The translations under genes were made by a program, and so were the position numbers. A DNA stretch of 64,000 nucleotides, from NCBI RefSeq assembly GCF_011440375.1, contig NZ_JAAOIR010000001.1:1639294-1703293 (forward strand), given 5' to 3'. Of the stretch, positions 36,101-43,173 are shown piece after piece. How positions within the stretch are numbered: the stretch's first letter is position 1; every line of letters begins with the position of its first letter. Below the pieces are notes generated by a model. It was not told where the DNA came from. It did no database searches and saw only the letters and a program-made list of their open reading frames with translations. Origin of the DNA: Halorubellus sp. JP-L1 (lineage in GTDB: Archaea > Halobacteriota > Halobacteria > Halobacteriales > Natrialbaceae).

Positions 36101-37049
36101 CCGGATCGACGTGACGACGCGGGTCTCCGGGCTGTTCCGGGACGCGTTCCCGCAGGCCGCGAGCGTCGTGCACGATGCCGTCGACGCCGTCGTCGCCCTC
36201 GACGAGCCGCACGAGCTGAACTACGTGAAGAAGCACGTCGAGGAGGACGAGGCGGAGCTCGAAGCGCAGGGCGTCGAGGACGCCGCGGCCGCAGCGCGCC
36301 ATCGCGTGTTCACGACGCGCCCCGGCGGCTACGGCGCGGGCACGAACAAGGCCGTCGACGAGGGGAACTGGGACGACCGGAGCGACCTCGCCGAGGTGTA
36401 CGTGCAGTGGGGCGGCTACGCGATGGGGTCGCGCGGAAAGGTCACCGAGGCGCACGACGCGTTCGAGCGTCGGCTCGGGAACGTCGACGCCACGGTGAAG
36501 ATAGAGGACACCGCCGAGCAGGACGAGTTCGACTCCTCGGACTGGTACGCGTTCCACGGCGGGTTCATCACCGCCGTCGCGGAGACGGCGGGCGAGGAGC
36601 CCGCGAGCTACGTCGGGGACTCGAGCGACCCCGAGCGCGTCGACGTGTACACGAACGAGGAGAAGGTCCGGAAGGCGATGCGCGCTCGCGTCCTCAACCC
36701 CGAGTGGCTCGACAGCATGACCGAGCACGACTACAAGGGCGCGGGCGACCTGTCGTCGACGGTCGACGTCGTCCTCGGATGGGACGCGACCACGGGCGTC
36801 GTCAGCGACGCGCTCTGGTCGAGCGTCGCGGAGAAGTACGCGTTCGACGACGACCGCCAGGAGTGGATGCGCGACGTGAACCCGTGGGCGCTCGAGTCCA
36901 TCACGGACACGCTGCTGGAGGCCGTCGACCGCGGCCTCTGGGACGCCGCCGACGACGTGGTCGACCGGCTCCGGGACCTGAACCTCGAGGTCGACCGCGA
37001 CGTCGAAGCGCGGACCGCGCCCACGGTCACGGATGGAGGTGCGCGATGA
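33183..37049 (+). CDS. cobN: Cobaltochelatase subunit CobN
   Basis: A 1288-residue protein, the large substrate-binding subunit of the aerobic-type cobaltochelatase. It matches CobN/BchH throughout: AVWFYESHWTHENT, FGLDTPES, VTVQPPRGFGMDPSKVYHD, VHLGTHGSLEWLPGKTVGL and YGAGTNKAVDEGNWDD (shortened). The His and Glu of the LGTHGSLEW block belong to the metal/tetrapyrrole site. Length is normal for the family. The catalytic partner is the ChlID-type ATPase encoded divergently. It heads the cobN-cbiC-cbiE operon and overlaps cbiC by 4 nt. Confidence 0.95.
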   Translation: MPQIGLYTATENELGAVQRAAGRVDTDLVARSESDLDGQDDVADFLDELEDATAVVLWLHGAEDSMPGYEHVVETLRDAGVPLVVKSTGDAYAHEDTTVDAETRETVYEYLERGGTANVANCLRFLVDETSADGETDDDAGREYDAPVALPTEGVYHPDHPGASYDELVATFDPDRPTVAVWFYESHWTHENTRYVDAQVRALEAEGANALPIFCNPATDSDEQEDAEWVTDEWLVDDDGNPVVDAVLSSFMFSLSMDERGRSASDEGEGAQEVFLDRLGVPVLQTVTTMRSRSRYEASDTGVMGFELALSVALPEFDGNVITHPISGKERTDDDAGIGTAPKQHFPIEDRVDHAARLATNWARLGYLENDEKRVAVVLHNYPPSDDGIGTAFGLDTPESTVNLLDELGARGYDLDGKTPPSGQALVDDLTSQLTLDDRWVAPEDVRDLSVDVVDSGQYRDWFDDLDDRFQEHVVDEWGDPPDRPFAIPGVEFGNVLVTVQPPRGFGMDPSKVYHDSALQPPHDYVAFYAWLRERFAADAVVHLGTHGSLEWLPGKTVGLDGESAPDQLVDDLPNVYPYIVNNPGEGTQAKRRSYAAVVDYLTPVMRNAGAYDELAELEELASRYREAGMEDARSDDGEALADRLRELVHELDLALELGIEGDVEEKVDVRGPEEAGTTLAEGEVAGDSVDVEELVERVHEYVTDVKTTQIRMGLHTLSEPPEGERLVEYLVALTRLENPGAPSLRESVAGVLGVDHERMLDEPGTYADDLGMTYAEAADEVYETCLELVEHLAASGFDAEAINWNLLVVDLDPLGDGRAESGAHGALREVLRFVCEEAQPRVDGASAEVPRTADALDGEYVPPGGSGAPTRGGVDLLPTARNFYTLDPRKVPARSAWHVGKQVADGVAERHMEDEGEYPEEVGVVAWGTPTVRTRGETIAQVLALMGVEPEWTDAGRVDDVEPIPLEELDRPRIDVTTRVSGLFRDAFPQAASVVHDAVDAVVALDEPHELNYVKKHVEEDEAELEAQGVEDAAAAARHRVFTTRPGGYGAGTNKAVDEGNWDDRSDLAEVYVQWGGYAMGSRGKVTEAHDAFERRLGNVDATVKIEDTAEQDEFDSSDWYAFHGGFITAVAETAGEEPASYVGDSSDPERVDVYTNEEKVRKAMRARVLNPEWLDSMTEHDYKGAGDLSSTVDVVLGWDATTGVVSDALWSSVAEKYAFDDDRQEWMRDVNPWALESITDTLLEAVDRGLWDAADDVVDRLRDLNLEVDRDVEARTAPTVTDGGAR

Positions 37050-37741
37050 CCGACGACGACGACGATTTCGAGGCGCACGCGGACCTCGGTGCGACGACGG
37101 AGAACGCGATGGAGATCGCGACGACGAGCATGGACCGCGTCCGCGAACTCGTCCTGGACGAGACGCTCGCCGACCGCGTCCGCCAGAAGAGCGTGCACGC
37201 GACCGGCGACCCCGAGTTCCAGCACCTCGTCCGGTTCACGGGCGAGGACGACTCCGAGCCGGTGCGGGCGGGCGCTCGCGCCGTGCTCGACGAACGACCG
37301 ATCGTGACGGACATCACGATGGTGAAGGAGGGAATCACGGGCCGCGGCCACGACTGTCCGGTGCGGAAGGCGATCGGGAACGGCGCGGAACTGGCCGCGG
37401 AGACGGGGATGACCCGGACCGCGGCGTCGGTGCTCGAACTCGACCGCGAGGGCGTCTACGACGACGCGATTGCCGTGGTCGGGAACGCGCCGACGGCGGC
37501 GCTCGCGCTCGCGGACTGCATCGCCGACGGCACGCGGCCCGCGGTCGTCGTCGCCACGCCCGTCGGGTTCGTGAAGGCCGCCGAGAGCCGCGAGCGACTG
37601 CGCGAGGTCGCGAGCGAGCACGACGTGCCCGCCGTCACGAACGTCGGTCGACGCGGCGGGAGCGGGCTCGCCGCGGGGCTGGCGAACGAGCTCGTGCACG
37701 TCGCGAGCGACGCCCGGAACGGAGAGGTCGACCTGTCGTGA
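37046..37741 (+). CDS. cbiC: Cobalt-precorrin-8 methylmutase CbiC
   Basis: A 231-residue protein. Family motifs are HATGDPEFQHLVRF, IVTDITMVKEGITGRG, VGNAPTAALALADCI and ATPVGFVKAAESRERL (shortened). The His of HATGDPEF is the catalytic acid/base that moves a methyl group from C11 to C12, giving cobyrinate. N-terminal 15 residues are acidic. The ATG at 37046 overlaps the cobN stop; the stop overlaps cbiE by 4 nt. Confidence 0.93.
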   Translation: MTDDDDDFEAHADLGATTENAMEIATTSMDRVRELVLDETLADRVRQKSVHATGDPEFQHLVRFTGEDDSEPVRAGARAVLDERPIVTDITMVKEGITGRGHDCPVRKAIGNGAELAAETGMTRTAASVLELDREGVYDDAIAVVGNAPTAALALADCIADGTRPAVVVATPVGFVKAAESRERLREVASEHDVPAVTNVGRRGGSGLAAGLANELVHVASDARNGEVDLS

Positions 37742-38571
37742 CCGACGCGTACGACCTCGACGCGGGCCCGGACCCGGCTGCGGTCGCCGCGGCCGCACCG
37801 GAGTCCGTGGGCGCCACGGGGACGACCGACGGGGACGCGGACCCCGTGTTCGCCGTGGGCGTCGGCCCGGGGAACCCCGAGTTCTTGACGCCGCGCGCCG
37901 AGCGCGCGATCCGCGAGGCGGACGTCGTCGTCGGGTTCGAGACGGTCGTCGACGTCGTCGCGGACCGCGTCGAGGGCGACGCGCTCACCTGCGGGTACCG
38001 CGACGAGGCCGAGACCCTGGACGCGTTCGCCGAGCGCGTGGCGGCCGGCGAGTCGGGAACGGCCGTCCTGATGGGCGACCCGAACCACTCCGGCTACCAG
38101 TTCGTCGGGAAGGTGCAGGCGGCCGTCGACCCGCCGGTGCGCGTGATTCCGGGTATCTCGTCGCTCCAGGTGGCGGCGAGTCGCGCCCGCACGTCGATGG
38201 AGGCGACGACGTTCGTGACGCTGCACAAGAGCGGCGACCTGACCCCGGGCCTGGAGCGGTTGCGCGCCGACGTCGGCGATCGACACCTGCTCGTGCTCCC
38301 GCGCCCCTACGACTGGATGCCCGAGGACGTCGCCGCCGACCTCCTCGACGCGGGGGCGTCACCGTCGCTGCCCGCGCTCGTCCTGGAGCGCCTCACGCAC
38401 GCCGACGAGTCCGTCACCGCGACGACGCTCGGCGACCTCGCCGCACTCGCCGGCGGCGGCGAGAACACTCCCAGCGACGAGAGCGATTCGACTGGCGACC
38501 AGAGCGTGAACTCGACGGCGGCGGACTCGCGGTTCTCCGACCTCTCGGTGCTGGCGGTACGGACGGCGTAG
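37738..38571 (+). CDS. cbiE: Cobalt-precorrin-7 C5-methyltransferase CbiE
   Basis: A 277-residue protein with a GTG start overlapping cbiC. The methylase core has VFAVGVGPGNPEFLTPRAERAI, VLMGDPNHSGYQFVGKV and VIPGISSLQVAASRA (shortened), all typical of CbiE. It methylates C5 together with CbiT acting at C15. The C-terminal 45 residues are Ser/Asp/Thr-rich, ending SVLAVRTA. Last gene of the cobN operon. Confidence 0.88.
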   Translation: MTDAYDLDAGPDPAAVAAAAPESVGATGTTDGDADPVFAVGVGPGNPEFLTPRAERAIREADVVVGFETVVDVVADRVEGDALTCGYRDEAETLDAFAERVAAGESGTAVLMGDPNHSGYQFVGKVQAAVDPPVRVIPGISSLQVAASRARTSMEATTFVTLHKSGDLTPGLERLRADVGDRHLLVLPRPYDWMPEDVAADLLDAGASPSLPALVLERLTHADESVTATTLGDLAALAGGGENTPSDESDSTGDQSVNSTAADSRFSDLSVLAVRTA

Positions 38572-38705
38572 TTCCGTCCAGAACAGGCGTTCTCGACGTG
38601 TCGGGCCGTCTCTCCTCGATTCGATCGGAGCCTTCCTTCCCGCGATCGACCGCACCAAAACTTATTTGCCGGTTCGCACCAACCGATTTAGCAAGCCAGA
38701 TTGGT

Positions 38706-38729
38706 CTAATTCAAGTCCAATTGTATAAC
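38706..38729 (+). promoter_or_regulatory. CAA-N6-TTG dyad upstream of the second cbiX-like gene
   Basis: CTAATTCAA (38706-38714) and TTGTATAAC (38721-38729) flank a 6-nt spacer, matching the arms of the cbiT palindrome at most positions. It ends 9 nt before the ATG. A stronger TATA-like ACTTATTTG is further upstream (38660-38668), so here the dyad would lie in the leader or over the start of transcription. Confidence 0.5.
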
Positions 38730-38738
38730 GGGCGCTCC

Positions 38739-39527
38739 ATGACATCCGAAACACTCCTGCTCATCGGCCGCGACGCGAGAAACGCCAACGAGGTGCTGGA
38801 AACGCACGCCGCACGGCTCGAACGACGCGAACTCGTCGACGACGTCGCCGTGGCGACCTACGACCGCGAGCCCGACCGCGAGCTCCGCGACCGGTTCGAG
38901 TCCATCGCGGCCGATACCGTGTACGCCGTCCCGATGTGTACCGCCCACACTCACGACACGCTCGACGCCGTCCCCGCCGCCCTCTCCGCGATCCCGGGCG
39001 ACGTCCGCTACGGCGAACCCCTCGGGCGGAGTCCCGCCGTCACCGAGGTCGTCGCCGACCGCGCCGCCGCCGAGGTCGACGCCGCCGCGGACGGCTCGCT
39101 CGTCCTCGTCGCCTTCGGCAGCGGCTCCCAGCCCTACCACCGACAGACCGCGGACTACCACGCCGCCCGACTCCGCGAGCGCACCGCGTACGGCGAGGTC
39201 CGCACGTGCTACCTCCTCCAGAACCCCGCCGTCGAGTGCGTCCGCTACGCCACCACGAACCCGCGCGCCGTCGCCGTCCCCCTCTTCCTCGCGCGGACCG
39301 AGGCGACCGAGCGCCGCATCCCCGACGAACTCGAACTCGATCGGGGCGGAATCGCGTACGCCGACCCCTACGGCACCCACCCGCGAGTCACGGACGCCGT
39401 CGAGGCCGAGGTCCGAAAGCAGCGCGCGCTCGCGCCCGGCGACGCCCCCAGTACCGCGACGTTCGACGTCGACCTGCCCGCGTCCCGCCGGCGGGTCGCG
39501 ACCGACGGCGAGGGCGGTCGACGGTGA
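38739..39527 (+). CDS. CbiX-like sirohydrochlorin chelatase paralogue
   Basis: A 262-residue protein of the chelatase class II type. The first strand (TLLLIGRDARNANEVLETHA) has lost the usual GHGS but keeps a downstream His; MCTAHTHDTLDAVPAAL and VAFGSGSQPYHRQTADYHAARL give possible metal ligands, and VAVPLFLARTEATERRIPDEL matches the second half. I recall haloarchaeal proteins of this type annotated CbiX. It may load or store cobalt or act on a related ring. The ATG at 38739 is preferred to the open frame from 38598. It overlaps cbiA by 4 nt. Confidence 0.72.
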   Translation: MTSETLLLIGRDARNANEVLETHAARLERRELVDDVAVATYDREPDRELRDRFESIAADTVYAVPMCTAHTHDTLDAVPAALSAIPGDVRYGEPLGRSPAVTEVVADRAAAEVDAAADGSLVLVAFGSGSQPYHRQTADYHAARLRERTAYGEVRTCYLLQNPAVECVRYATTNPRAVAVPLFLARTEATERRIPDELELDRGGIAYADPYGTHPRVTDAVEAEVRKQRALAPGDAPSTATFDVDLPASRRRVATDGEGGRR

Positions 39528-40867
39528 GCGCGACCGACGGCGGCAGCATGAGAGGCGTCGTCCTCGGCGGCACGCGCTCCGGCGTCGGCAAGACCGTCGC
39601 CACGCTCGCCGTCGTCCGCGCGCTCCAGAAAGCGGGGTACGACGTCCAGCCCGCGAAAGCCGGTCCCGACTTCATCGACCCCAGTCACCACGCGCAGGTC
39701 GCCGGGAAGCCGTCGCGCACGCTCGACCGCTGGCTCCAGGGCGAGGACGGCCTCCGTCGGAACTACCACCGGGGCGACGGCGACGTCTGCGTCGTCGAGG
39801 GCGTCATGGGCCTGTACGACGGCGACGCCTCCAGCACCGCGATGGTCGCCGAATCCCTCGACCTCCCCGTCGTCCTCGTCGTCGACGCGAAGGCCGGGAT
39901 GGAGAGCGTCGCCGCGACCGCGCTCGGCTTCCGACGGTACGCCCGGGTCGCCGACCGCGACGTCGACGTCGCGGGCGTCCTCGCACAGCGCGCCCACGGC
40001 GGCCGCCACGAGGCCGGCATCCGCGACGCGCTCCCCGACGACCTCGAGTACCTCGGGCGCATCCCGCCGACCGACGACCTCGAGGTCCCCGACCGCCACC
40101 TCGGCCTCCACATGGGCGACGAAGCGCCGCTCGACGACGACGCGCTCGACGCCGCCGCCGAACACGTCCGGACCGACCGCATCCTCGACCTCGCACGCAC
40201 CCCGCCCCGTCCCGTCGACGCGGACGGCTCGGCGGACGCGGCAGGCAGGGTAGAGTCGGTGGACGCGACGGTCGCGGTCGCGCGCGACGACGCGTTCCGG
40301 TTCGCGTACCCCGCGACCGTCGAACGGCTCCGCGAGCGCGCGGACGTCGTCTCGTTCGCGCCGACCGCCGGCGACGCCCTCCCCGACTGCGACGGCGTCT
40401 ACCTCCCCGGCGGCTACCCCGAACTCCACGCCGACGCGCTCGCGGACTCGCCCGCGCTCGAAGGCATCCACGCCGCGGCCACCGACGGCACCCCCGTCCT
40501 CGGCGAGTGCGGCGGCCTGATGGCGCTCGCCGAGACGCTCACCACGACCGACGGCGACGCTCGCTCGATGGCGGGCGTCCTCCCCGCCGACGTCCGCATG
40601 CACGACCGCTACCAGGCGCTCGACCACGTCGAACTCCGCGCGCGCACCGACGCCGTCACCGCCAGCGTCGGCGAGACGCGTCGCGGCCACGAGTTCCACT
40701 ACTCCAGCGCGGACGTCGCCGCCGACGCCCGGTTCGCGTTCGACGTCGTCCGCGGCGACGGCATCGACGACGGCCGCGACGGCCTCACCGAGTACCGAAC
40801 GCTCGGCACGTACTGTCACTGTCACCCCGAGAGCGGCGCGTTCGACGCGTTCGTCGACGCGCTCTGA
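39524..40867 (+). CDS. cbiA: Cobyrinic acid a,c-diamide synthase CbiA
   Basis: A 447-residue glutamine-dependent amidotransferase with GTG start. The ATP-binding domain has GVVLGGTRSGVGKTVATLAV near residues 10-30 and FIDPSHHAQVAGKPSRTLD. A central VEGVMGLYDGD binds Mg-ATP. The C-terminal class I glutaminase domain has VYLPGGYPELHADAL, the catalytic Cys in VLGECGGLMALAE and the His in CHCHPESGAFDAF. It converts the a and c side chains of cobyrinate to amides. A second possible start is the internal ATG seven codons later (MRGVVLGG). It ends the cobalamin locus. Confidence 0.94.
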   Translation: MSATDGGSMRGVVLGGTRSGVGKTVATLAVVRALQKAGYDVQPAKAGPDFIDPSHHAQVAGKPSRTLDRWLQGEDGLRRNYHRGDGDVCVVEGVMGLYDGDASSTAMVAESLDLPVVLVVDAKAGMESVAATALGFRRYARVADRDVDVAGVLAQRAHGGRHEAGIRDALPDDLEYLGRIPPTDDLEVPDRHLGLHMGDEAPLDDDALDAAAEHVRTDRILDLARTPPRPVDADGSADAAGRVESVDATVAVARDDAFRFAYPATVERLRERADVVSFAPTAGDALPDCDGVYLPGGYPELHADALADSPALEGIHAAATDGTPVLGECGGLMALAETLTTTDGDARSMAGVLPADVRMHDRYQALDHVELRARTDAVTASVGETRRGHEFHYSSADVAADARFAFDVVRGDGIDDGRDGLTEYRTLGTYCHCHPESGAFDAFVDAL

Positions 40868-40949
40868 CAGCGCCGACGCGCGCTGGCACGCGAGCCCGGA
40901 CCGTCCCCGAGCCACCATCGCTTTCAACGCCCGACCGGCAACGGCACGT

Positions 40950-41621
40950 ATGCGACTCACCGACGCACTCAAGAGCAGTTTCGTCTCCGGGCTGCTCCTC
41001 CTCGCACCCCTCGTCCTCACCGCGTACATCGTCCAGATCCTCGTGAACTGGTCGCTCCAGTTCGTCAACCCCGTCGTCCAGGGGACGCGACTCACCCAGT
41101 ACACGGGGAACGACGAGGTCGCCGCACAGCTGCTCGCGGTCGTCCTCATCCTCACGTCGATCACCGTCCTCGGCTACCTCGCGAAGAAGAGCATCGGCCG
41201 GCACCTGTTCGGGAACGTCGGCCGGGTCGTGAACGTCATCCCGCTCGTCTCCACGATCTACGGGAGCATCCGGCAGGTCGCGGACTCGCTCGTCGAACGC
41301 AACACCGCCTACGAGAGCGTCGTCCTCGTCGAGTACCCCCGCGAGGGCATCTACTCAATCGGACTCGTCACCGGCGAGAGCCCCGACCCCGTCGAGGACC
41401 ACGTCGGCGGCGAGACGTACAACGTCTTCCTCCCGAACAGCCCGAACCCGACCGCCGGCCGCCTCGTCCTCCTCCCCGAAGAGCAAGTCCACGAGATCGA
41501 CATGAGTGTCCGCCGCGGCATGCGCCTCATCGTCACCACCGGCGCCGCGACCGACGACGCCGCACCCGTCGCGACCGATCCCGGGTCGCTCCCCGGCGTT
41601 GACGCCGACGACCTCGCGTAG
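40950..41621 (+). CDS. DUF502 family membrane protein
   Basis: A 223-residue protein with two membrane helices (FVSGLLLLAPLVLTAYIVQIL and AQLLAVVLILTSITVLGYLA) and a beta-rich cytosolic or extracellular domain: NVIPLVSTIYGSIRQVADSL, VVLVEYPREGIYSIGLVTGE and VFLPNSPNPTAGRLVLLPE are DUF502 hallmarks. Function is unknown. Haloarchaeal members are often near signal or membrane-protein genes. GCTTTCAAC about 27 nt upstream is a TATA-like element, so the gene is probably monocistronic and leaderless. Confidence 0.9.
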   Translation: MRLTDALKSSFVSGLLLLAPLVLTAYIVQILVNWSLQFVNPVVQGTRLTQYTGNDEVAAQLLAVVLILTSITVLGYLAKKSIGRHLFGNVGRVVNVIPLVSTIYGSIRQVADSLVERNTAYESVVLVEYPREGIYSIGLVTGESPDPVEDHVGGETYNVFLPNSPNPTAGRLVLLPEEQVHEIDMSVRRGMRLIVTTGAATDDAAPVATDPGSLPGVDADDLA

Positions 41622-41712
41622 GTCCGTGACGGCGGTTCGAGCGCGACCCGGAGCGTGCGGCCCGGAGCGACGAACGCAAGTGCCCGTGGCGACTCTCCTC
41701 GGACGACACAGC

Positions 41713-42945
41713 ATGGACGTCCGATTCCTCGGCGGCGCGCGCGAAGTGGGGCGGAGTGCCGTCCTCGTCGACGACTCGCTCCTGCTTGACTTCGGACTGC
41801 TGACGGGGAATCCGATGCGGACGCCGATCGAGACGCCGACGCCGGACGCGGTCGTCGTCTCCCACGGCCACCTCGATCACGCAGGCGCGGTCCCCGCGCT
41901 GCTATCGGGGAGCGACCGCCCGCCCGTGCACTGGACGCCGCCGACGCGCGAACTCGCGCTCACGCTCGCACGGGACACGCTGAAACTGCACGGCGGCACC
42001 CTCCAGTGCCCGTTCACGGAGACGGACGTGCAGCGACTCACGCAGGTGTCGCGCACGCACGGCTACGGGGAGACGTTCACCGCGGCCGGGTACGAGGTGA
42101 CGTTCTTCGACGCCGGCCACATCCCCGGCAGCGCGCACGTCCTGGTGGAGGACGACGACACGCGACTGCTCTACACCGGTGACTTCCACGTGGACGATCA
42201 GCGACTGGTGCCGGGGACGACCGCGCGGCCGGACGCCGACGCGGTGATCTGCGAGTCGACGTACTACGGCGTCGAGCACGACCCCCGGAGCGACGTCGAG
42301 TCGCGGTTCGTCGAGAGCGTCCAGGAGACGCTCTGGGAGGGCGGGACGGTGGTCGTTCCCGCGTTCGCGATCGGTCGCACGCAGGAGCTGCTCCTCGTCT
42401 GCGACGCCCACGACGTCCCCTGCTACGTCGACGGGATGGGGAAGGACGTCACGCGGATGCTCGGCCACCACCCGGACTTCGTCCGAGACGCCGACGCCCT
42501 CAAGCGCGCGACCAGCCACGCCCGGTTCGTCACCGGCCGCGACGGCCAGCGCAAGCGCATCACGGACCAGAAGGCCGCCATCGTCACCACGAGCGGGATG
42601 CTCTCGGGCGGCCCCGCGATGACGTACGTCCCGGAGATCCGCGCGAACCCGACGAACAAGGTGACGATGACGGGGTACCAGGTCGAGGGAACGCCCGGCC
42701 GCGACCTCCTGGAGACCGGGAGCGCCGAGTTCGACGGCCGCCGGATGCCCGTGAGCGCGCAGGTCGAGCAGTACGACTTCTCCGCGCACGCCGACGAAGC
42801 CGGATTGCGGGCGTTCCTCGACGACTACCGGGACGCACGGGTGCTCGTGAACCACGGCGACGACTGCGAGCGCTTCGCCGCCGACCTCCGCGCGGACGGC
42901 TACGACGCGAGCGCGCCCGCAGTCGGCGACACCGCGACGCTGTGA
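41713..42945 (+). CDS. MBL-fold beta-CASP RNA nuclease (mRNA 3'-end processing factor-like)
   Basis: A 410-residue metallo-beta-lactamase with beta-CASP domain. Metal motifs are VVSHGHLDHAGAVPAL (motif 2), DAGHIPGSAHVLVED, LLYTGDFHVDD (motif 4) and, after the beta-CASP insertion, DFSAHADEAGL and VLVNHGDD. This is the archaeal CPSF73-like/exonuclease group, lacking KH domains, so it is the shorter aCPSF2-type enzyme. It likely trims or cuts RNA; some relatives are 5'-3' exonucleases. The ATG at 41713 gives the canonical MDVRFLGGAREVGRS start. Confidence 0.87.
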   Translation: MDVRFLGGAREVGRSAVLVDDSLLLDFGLLTGNPMRTPIETPTPDAVVVSHGHLDHAGAVPALLSGSDRPPVHWTPPTRELALTLARDTLKLHGGTLQCPFTETDVQRLTQVSRTHGYGETFTAAGYEVTFFDAGHIPGSAHVLVEDDDTRLLYTGDFHVDDQRLVPGTTARPDADAVICESTYYGVEHDPRSDVESRFVESVQETLWEGGTVVVPAFAIGRTQELLLVCDAHDVPCYVDGMGKDVTRMLGHHPDFVRDADALKRATSHARFVTGRDGQRKRITDQKAAIVTTSGMLSGGPAMTYVPEIRANPTNKVTMTGYQVEGTPGRDLLETGSAEFDGRRMPVSAQVEQYDFSAHADEAGLRAFLDDYRDARVLVNHGDDCERFAADLRADGYDASAPAVGDTATL

Positions 42946-43017
42946 CCTCCTCGCCCACCCCCAGTTGATTAGTAAACGTCACTCCATCTCGTGGGTTTAG
43001 AAGTAAAGGGGGTAGGT

Positions 43018-43036
43018 TAACCGTCCGGGACGGTTA
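43018..43036. promoter_or_regulatory. 19-bp perfect palindrome before the HTH-10 regulator
   Basis: TAACCGTCC (43018-43026), one central G, and GGACGGTTA (43028-43036). It lies about 138 nt before the regulator start and about 70 nt after the nuclease stop, just before a set of 23-bp tandem repeats. It could be an operator or a bidirectional hairpin. Confidence 0.5.
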
Positions 43037-43051
43037 CCGGGACGCAACTTC

Positions 43052-43133
43052 GAACGCGCACCTGACGCCACCGCGAACGCGCACCGGACGCCACCGCGAA
43101 CGCGCACCGGACGCCACCGCGAACGTGCATCGG
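43052..43133. repeat. About 3.5 tandem copies of a 23-bp unit
   Basis: The unit GAACGCGCACCGGACGCCAC (first 20 bases) recurs at 43052, 43075 and 43098, with a partial copy at 43121. It sits between the palindrome and the start of the regulator gene. Confidence 0.85.
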
Positions 43134-43173
43134 CGCGACTGCTGGCTGTTCCCGGTTCCGACGTACCCTACAA

